Position numbers and translations under genes: made by a program
Part shown: positions 21,273-24,824 of the stretch, piece by piece
How positions within the stretch are numbered: position 1 is the first letter of the stretch
How the letters are laid out: every line of letters starts with the position of its first letter
Notes under the pieces: model-generated
What the model was told of the DNA's origin: nothing
Database searches by the model: none
The model's input: only the letters and a program-made list of their open reading frames with translations
Assembly (NCBI GenBank): GCA_034422355.1
Contig: DAOUJS010000190.1
Coordinates: 1 to 24,824 of the forward strand
Reading direction: 5' to 3'
Source: CATOSP01 sp034422355
GTDB lineage: Bacteria > Chloroflexota > Dehalococcoidia > Lucifugimonadales > UBA3495
Length of the DNA stretch: 24,824 bases

Positions 21273-22292
21273 ATGGCCCAACAGGTACGCCCCGACGATC
21301 CAAGGCTCAGTTGGCAGGGCGCAATATCAATCAATGATACCAACGACTGGAGGATGCCTTGGCGCATCCCTTACCAGGAGCTTGCCCTGTTCCCGCCCGA
21401 CGCTCTGCGCGAGCGTGCGGCCATGCCGGCGGGCGTCAGAATTTCTTGCCACAGCGACACCGGAGTTGTCGCGGGGTATATCGAGCCGGTGGAAGAGTGC
21501 AGCGGCATAGACCTGTATTGCGACGGCGAGTTTCAAGGGTCGGTGGAGCTTGCCGGGCAGACCGGTTTCAGGTTCGACGGGTTGCCCGCCGGTGAGAAGC
21601 TGGTGGAGCTTTGGCTGCCCCAGCACGGTGAGTTCCGGCTGCGCAGCCTGGAAATGTCCGACGGCGCGACCATCAGACCCTACGAGGATACCCGTCCCAG
21701 GTGGGTCACCTACGGCAGTTCCATCACCCACTGCCGCACCGCCGAAAGTCCAAGCTTCACATGGCCCGCGGTGGCAGCGCGTAAACATGGTCTCAACCTT
21801 ACCTGCCTGGGCTACGGCGGCAACTGCCACCTGGAGCCGATGATCGCCCGGATGATTCGAGAACTGCCCGCAGACTTCCTCTCCATGAAGGCCGGAATCA
21901 ACATTTACGGGTCTGGCAGCCTCAACATCCGCACATTCCGGTCGGCCATTATCGGGTTTGTCCACATCGTGCGGGAGAAGCATCCCGACACGCCCTTCGT
22001 GGTCATATCTCCCATCTTTTCACCGCCAAGGGAGACGACTCCCAACGCCGTCGGGTTCACCCTTGCGGATATGCGTGAGGAAGTGGCCGAAGCGGTCCAG
22101 GCCATGAAAGACCAAGGCGACGCGAACCTGCATTACGTCAACGGGCTGGAACTGTTCGGTTCAGACCTGGCGCACCTCTTGCCCGACGACCTGCACCCGG
22201 ATGCCGAGGGCTACAAGATCATGGGCCGGAATTTCGTGGACAGGGTAGCGGCCAGGTTCTTTGCGAAAGCACAGACGGCCACCGTCGCCTGA
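21273..22292 (+). CDS. SGNH/GDSL-family hydrolase with an N-terminal beta domain
   Basis: The 339-residue protein has an N-terminal beta-rich part (about 1-135) and a C-terminal SGNH esterase fold. The catalytic Ser is Ser150 in TYGSSITHC. Gly182/183 in YGGN and Gly208/Asn210 in KAGIN give the oxyanion residues, and Asp305/His308 in PDDLHP complete the triad. Relatives remove acyl or acetyl groups from lipids or sugars. The substrate is unknown, and no signal peptide is seen. AGGAGG lies 8 nt before ATG 21273. The HAD gene follows after 25 bp, probably co-transcribed. Confidence 0.9.
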   Translation: MAQQVRPDDPRLSWQGAISINDTNDWRMPWRIPYQELALFPPDALRERAAMPAGVRISCHSDTGVVAGYIEPVEECSGIDLYCDGEFQGSVELAGQTGFRFDGLPAGEKLVELWLPQHGEFRLRSLEMSDGATIRPYEDTRPRWVTYGSSITHCRTAESPSFTWPAVAARKHGLNLTCLGYGGNCHLEPMIARMIRELPADFLSMKAGINIYGSGSLNIRTFRSAIIGFVHIVREKHPDTPFVVISPIFSPPRETTPNAVGFTLADMREEVAEAVQAMKDQGDANLHYVNGLELFGSDLAHLLPDDLHPDAEGYKIMGRNFVDRVAARFFAKAQTATVA

Positions 22293-22317
22293 GGCGGCAA
22301 TTCTCGACGCAGTACGT

Positions 22318-23022
22318 ATGAGATACCAAGCGGTCATATTCGACCTGTTCGGGACGTTGGTGGACAATCCATCCTACCTGAAGGGGACGGACGCCGGCGC
22401 CGGTTGGGACAGCATGATGGAGGGTGTGGCGGCGGCCCTGGGGATTGGCATGGAGGCGTTCCGGGCAGCATGGTCCGCGACCGAGGACGAGCGGTACACG
22501 GGATCTTTCTCAACTGCGCAAGCTTACCTGGAGCACGTATGCCACCGGGCTGGCGTTTCGCCGAAACCGGATGGCATATCCCAGGCTGTGGCAATTCGCC
22601 TCCAATACTTCATGGGGGTTCTCTCCCCGCGCGTTGACACCATCGCCACTCTCGTCAGATTAAGGGATTGCGGGTACAGGATCGGGCTGATAAGCGATTG
22701 TGTCCTCGAAGATGCCCTTAATTGGCCGCGCACACCGATGGCCCCCTTGGTCGATGCGGCCGTGCTGTCCTGCGAAGTAGGACTGAGGAAGCCCGATCCT
22801 CGAATCTACTGGATGACGTGCGAACGTCTGGGAGTCACTCCAGGGGGCTGCTTATACGTCGGTGACGGCGGCAGCGGTGAGTTGACCGGAGCTTCGCGGG
22901 TGGGCATGGATGCAGTCTTGATTCGAGCACCCTACGACACCAGAAGAGGCGACCGCGAAGACTGGGAAGGAGCCACAATATCCACTCTCAGCGAAGTGTT
23001 GGACTTGGCAATGGCCGATTAG
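22318..23022 (+). CDS. HAD-superfamily hydrolase
   Basis: The 234-residue protein has the four HAD motifs: IFDLFGT (Asp9 nucleophile), LISD (Ser126), GLRKPDP (Lys158) and VGDGGSGELTGA (Asp183). The helical cap of about 90 residues after motif I fits the phosphoglycolate-phosphatase/dehalogenase group. The usual second acid in motif I is replaced by Phe, which also occurs in dehalogenase-like members, so the substrate class is open. ATG 22318 places the motif I strand at the N-terminus as usual. A TTG at 22261 would overlap the previous gene. No clear ribosome site is seen. The stop overlaps that of the gene on the other strand by two bases. Confidence 0.88.
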   Translation: MRYQAVIFDLFGTLVDNPSYLKGTDAGAGWDSMMEGVAAALGIGMEAFRAAWSATEDERYTGSFSTAQAYLEHVCHRAGVSPKPDGISQAVAIRLQYFMGVLSPRVDTIATLVRLRDCGYRIGLISDCVLEDALNWPRTPMAPLVDAAVLSCEVGLRKPDPRIYWMTCERLGVTPGGCLYVGDGGSGELTGASRVGMDAVLIRAPYDTRRGDREDWEGATISTLSEVLDLAMAD

Positions 23023-23375
23023 TAAAGCCCCTCGTCGCTGAAAAAGGGTTTGGCCTCGTCCGGGTCGGGGCGGTTGAGGCTGCGGTTATTGTGGAGGCGG
23101 GTAGCACGAACCCACAGGACTACCACCGCGTTCTTGACCATCTGCTCGCTCTTCCGTACCCGGCCCTGGGTCTGGATGAGCCACTGGCGATGCCCGGCCT
23201 CCAGGAAATCCTGGATGAACGGGGAGGGCTCGTTGTCGTCGTCGGTTGCCGCCTCCAAAATCTCCAGTGGCACCTCGGCGCATACAATGGCTGGACGTTC
23301 ACGGGCCATTTCAAGGTACTTGCGGGCTGTTTCCGAGTCCACGTCTGGGCGCTCCGCTTGAAGGACGTCCCCCAT
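23019..23375 (-). CDS. Small hypothetical protein
   Basis: The product has 118 residues and no family recognised. It is rich in acidic and basic residues, mostly helical in appearance (DSETARKYLEMARER, SPFIQDFLEAGHRQWL, SEQMVKNAVVVLW), and has no signal peptide. Third codon positions are strongly GC-biased in this frame, as in the other genes, which supports coding here over the overlapping + strand frames. It lies 150 bp downstream of the NHL gene on the same strand and ends in a convergent overlap with the HAD gene. The start is taken at ATG 23375; no clear ribosome site was seen. Confidence 0.65.
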   Translation of the reverse strand: MGDVLQAERPDVDSETARKYLEMARERPAIVCAEVPLEILEAATDDDNEPSPFIQDFLEAGHRQWLIQTQGRVRKSEQMVKNAVVVLWVRATRLHNNRSLNRPDPDEAKPFFSDEGLY

Positions 23376-23423
23376 ACCGGCCGGTACATGGGCTGAGAGT
23401 CCGTCCCTCGATGTACAAGTTTC

Positions 23424-23453
23424 GCGTCCCCGGTCAGGCCCGACCGGGGACGC
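23424..23453. terminator. 12-bp perfect stem-loop between the NHL gene and the small gene
   Basis: GCGTCCCCGGTC (23424-23435) pairs exactly with GACCGGGGACGC (23442-23453), with a 6-nt loop. It is strong and GC-rich, but neither side has a full U-run. It probably ends or attenuates the minus-strand NHL transcript. Confidence 0.6.
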
Positions 23454-23492
23454 TATACGTTAACCTGTCATCCTCACACCCCTACCCGTCGG

Positions 23493-23508
23493 TCCCGCTT
23501 TCGCGGGA
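23493..23508. repeat. Short TCCCGC-TTTC-GCGGGA hairpin
   Basis: A 6-bp stem with a TTTC loop lies 19 bp downstream of the NHL stop. Similar CCCGCGAAAGCGGGAAT hairpins occur as dispersed intergenic repeats in many bacterial genomes, as I recall. It is a possible member of such a family and may add to termination. Confidence 0.45.
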
Positions 23509-23526
23509 ATCCATTCGTCTGGTCTG

Positions 23527-24561
23527 CTACAGGTTGAACTGGGGTTCCAGGTAGTCCTTGAGCTTGTTGTATATCTGGATGCGGCCCCGCTGGGTGTCGG
23601 CGACCATGAGACGGCTCTTCTCCTCATCGAAGGCCACGGCACGGGGCATGGCAAGACGCCATTCCGGCTCCAGGGTGGTGACACGGCGGCGCGCCTTGAT
23701 CACGTCCGTGTTGGCGTCGACGGTCATCTGGTGCCACAGGGCAAGCTGCTGGGCATCCCCGATGAAGGTGGTAATGAACTCGCCGTTAGGAGCGTATGCT
23801 TGGACCCGGTCGTTGGCCCAGTCACAGATGTAAACGTCCCCGTCGGGGTCCACTGCCACGTCGGTGGGACGGGTGACCTCACCCCGGCCCGTGCCCGAAC
23901 TGCCGAAAGACGAGAGGTACTCGCCATCTGAGGTGAACTTCTGAACGCGGTCGTTCTTGTGGTCGGCCACGTAAACGTTGCCCTCGCCGTCAAGGCAGAT
24001 GCCCCAAGGGGAATCGAACTCTCCGGAGCCGCTGCCGAGCGATCCCCACTTGCCAAGGAACTTGCCGTTTTTGGTGGTCTTCTGCACCCGGTGGTTGCGG
24101 CTGTCGACGATGTACAGGTTGTCATCGGCGTCCACGGCGATACCGGCCGGGCCGTCGAACTCACCGTCTCCGGTCCCGGTTGCGCCCCAGGAGCAGATGA
24201 ATTTGCCCTCACGGTCGGTGACGGTGATGCGGTTCATCCACTCATCGGTAACGTAGACGTTCTCCTGGCTGTCCAGAGCCAGGCCGGTGGGCCAGATGTA
24301 CTCGCCGTCGCCGTCGCCGTAGCTTCCCGCCTCGCCGATGAACTCCTCGTCTCCGGCGGTCTCGGGAATGGACAGGCGGGCAACCCGCGCCCCGGTACCC
24401 GTCCTGTTCCAGGCCACATTGCTGATGTTTTCGCCGCCCCGCAGCAGCACATAGACCGTGTTCCCAGATCCGACGGCCAAGCTGCAGGGTTGGCCGATGT
24501 AACGTCCGCCCACAGCATGACTGTAGTCGAACGTCCTTCCGGCCACCGTTCGTGTGAGCAT
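23527..24561 (-). CDS. NHL-repeat beta-propeller protein
   Basis: The 344-residue protein consists of about six NHL repeats, with blades such as PTGLALDSQENVYVTDEW, PAGIAVDADDNLYIVDSR, PWGICLDGEGNVYVADHK and PTDVAVDPDGDVYICDW. The whole chain forms one six-bladed propeller. No signal peptide, membrane segment or catalytic domain is seen, so it is probably a binding or scaffold protein, although some NHL proteins are peptidyl-amidating lyases. ATG 24561 has GGAGGA 5 nt upstream. It follows a DUF1501 gene on the same strand, separated by a 12-bp hairpin. Confidence 0.92.
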   Translation of the reverse strand: MLTRTVAGRTFDYSHAVGGRYIGQPCSLAVGSGNTVYVLLRGGENISNVAWNRTGTGARVARLSIPETAGDEEFIGEAGSYGDGDGEYIWPTGLALDSQENVYVTDEWMNRITVTDREGKFICSWGATGTGDGEFDGPAGIAVDADDNLYIVDSRNHRVQKTTKNGKFLGKWGSLGSGSGEFDSPWGICLDGEGNVYVADHKNDRVQKFTSDGEYLSSFGSSGTGRGEVTRPTDVAVDPDGDVYICDWANDRVQAYAPNGEFITTFIGDAQQLALWHQMTVDANTDVIKARRRVTTLEPEWRLAMPRAVAFDEEKSRLMVADTQRGRIQIYNKLKDYLEPQFNL

Positions 24562-24610
24562 GGTAGTCCTCCGCTGACCTCTGATTGATAAAAGCGTAGT
24601 TGGGTCCGAT

Positions 24611-24643
24611 GGGACTGCGCCGCGCTCTCGTCGGCGCAGTCCC
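24611..24643. terminator. 12-bp perfect stem-loop between the DUF1501 and NHL genes
   Basis: GGGACTGCGCCG (24611-24622) pairs exactly with CGGCGCAGTCCC (24632-24643), with a 9-nt loop. It lies just after the DUF1501 stop on the minus strand, with no U-run. An attenuator or mRNA-stabilising stem is likelier than a full terminator. Confidence 0.6.
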
Positions 24644-24651
24644 TCAGGTTC

Positions 24652-24824
24652 TTAACCCAGGAAGGGGAGCTTTTCGAAGGAGCCGCCGACCAGCGGCTTG
24701 GCGTCCAGGCCCATCCAGTCCTCAAGCAGGGCCGAGTAGATGCCCCGGAAGTCGTGGTTCGGCACCACGTCCCCCTGCTCCAGGTCCTTGGCCTCCAGGG
24801 AGGGCATCTCGCTGTACTGCCCGC
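24652..24824 (-). CDS. DUF1501 protein, C-terminal fragment cut by the window edge
   Basis: The last 56 residues are visible on the minus strand, and the gene runs off the end. The fragment contains VVPNHDFRGIYSALLEDWMG and a terminal GGSFEKLPFLG. This is the C-terminal signature of DUF1501 proteins, members of the alkaline-phosphatase-like group that are usually exported by the Tat system. The function of the family is unknown. The gene precedes the NHL gene on the same strand with a 90-bp gap. The N-terminus and any signal peptide cannot be seen. Confidence 0.75.
   Translation of the reverse strand, partial: GQYSEMPSLEAKDLEQGDVVPNHDFRGIYSALLEDWMGLDAKPLVGGSFEKLPFLG

Noticed and set aside
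23091..23396. Overlapping + strand frame opposite the small minus-strand gene
   Set aside because: Third-position GC bias and the convergent stop arrangement favour the minus-strand gene.

Overview
The window is GC-rich bacterial chromosome, most likely from Chloroflexota (Dehalococcoidia or SAR202-like). This is an inference. It rests on substrate-binding lipoproteins with VKEV-type stalks, a Uma2 protein, an orphan CoxL/XdhA-type subunit, a YacL-IspD-IspF-CysS gene order, and frequent TTG starts. No rRNA, tRNA, CRISPR array, insertion sequence or replication origin was seen.

Region 1 (1-5048) starts with a repeat-rich non-coding leader. It continues with a phosphonoacetate-hydrolase-like enzyme that lacks one expected metal-binding Asp, then homoserine kinase (thrB), a membrane protein with a 12-bp tandem repeat, aspartate kinase (lysC) and a family-2 glycosyltransferase. 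Spacing is tight and all genes are on the + strand, so they may form one operon around the aspartate pathway.

Region 2 (5049-10769) holds a TPR protein with an acidic tail and a 470-bp non-coding region containing nested inverted repeats and an operator-like dyad. The set yacL (PIN-TRAM), ispD, ispF and cysS follows. A PaREP1/HEPN-like gene on the opposite strand is wedged between ispD and ispF. The leaders of the TPR gene and the PaREP1 gene carry two diverged copies of the same coding-like element.

Region 3 (10770-16204) carries a Uma2-family protein, a GlcD-type FAD oxidoreductase, a lone molybdenum hydroxylase large subunit with several palindromes in its leader, and a small membrane-anchored coiled-coil protein with a 42-bp internal duplication. 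It ends in a clear hairpin terminator.

Region 4 (16205-21240) is a peptide/nickel-type ABC transporter operon: one substrate-binding lipoprotein and two permeases, with no ATPase gene. It is driven by a near-consensus promoter with a roughly 200-nt leader. An OB-fold-like lipoprotein follows, then a terminator.

Region 5 (21241-24824) has an SGNH hydrolase and a HAD hydrolase on the + strand. On the - strand are a small unknown protein, an NHL-repeat propeller protein and the C-terminal end of a DUF1501 protein cut by the window edge.

I found no complete new defence or mobile system. The most unexpected signals are the duplicated coding-like element (5087-5146 and 8811-8873), the structured intergenic region at 6102-6256, the dyad over the yacL promoter, and the metal-ligand loss in the first enzyme.
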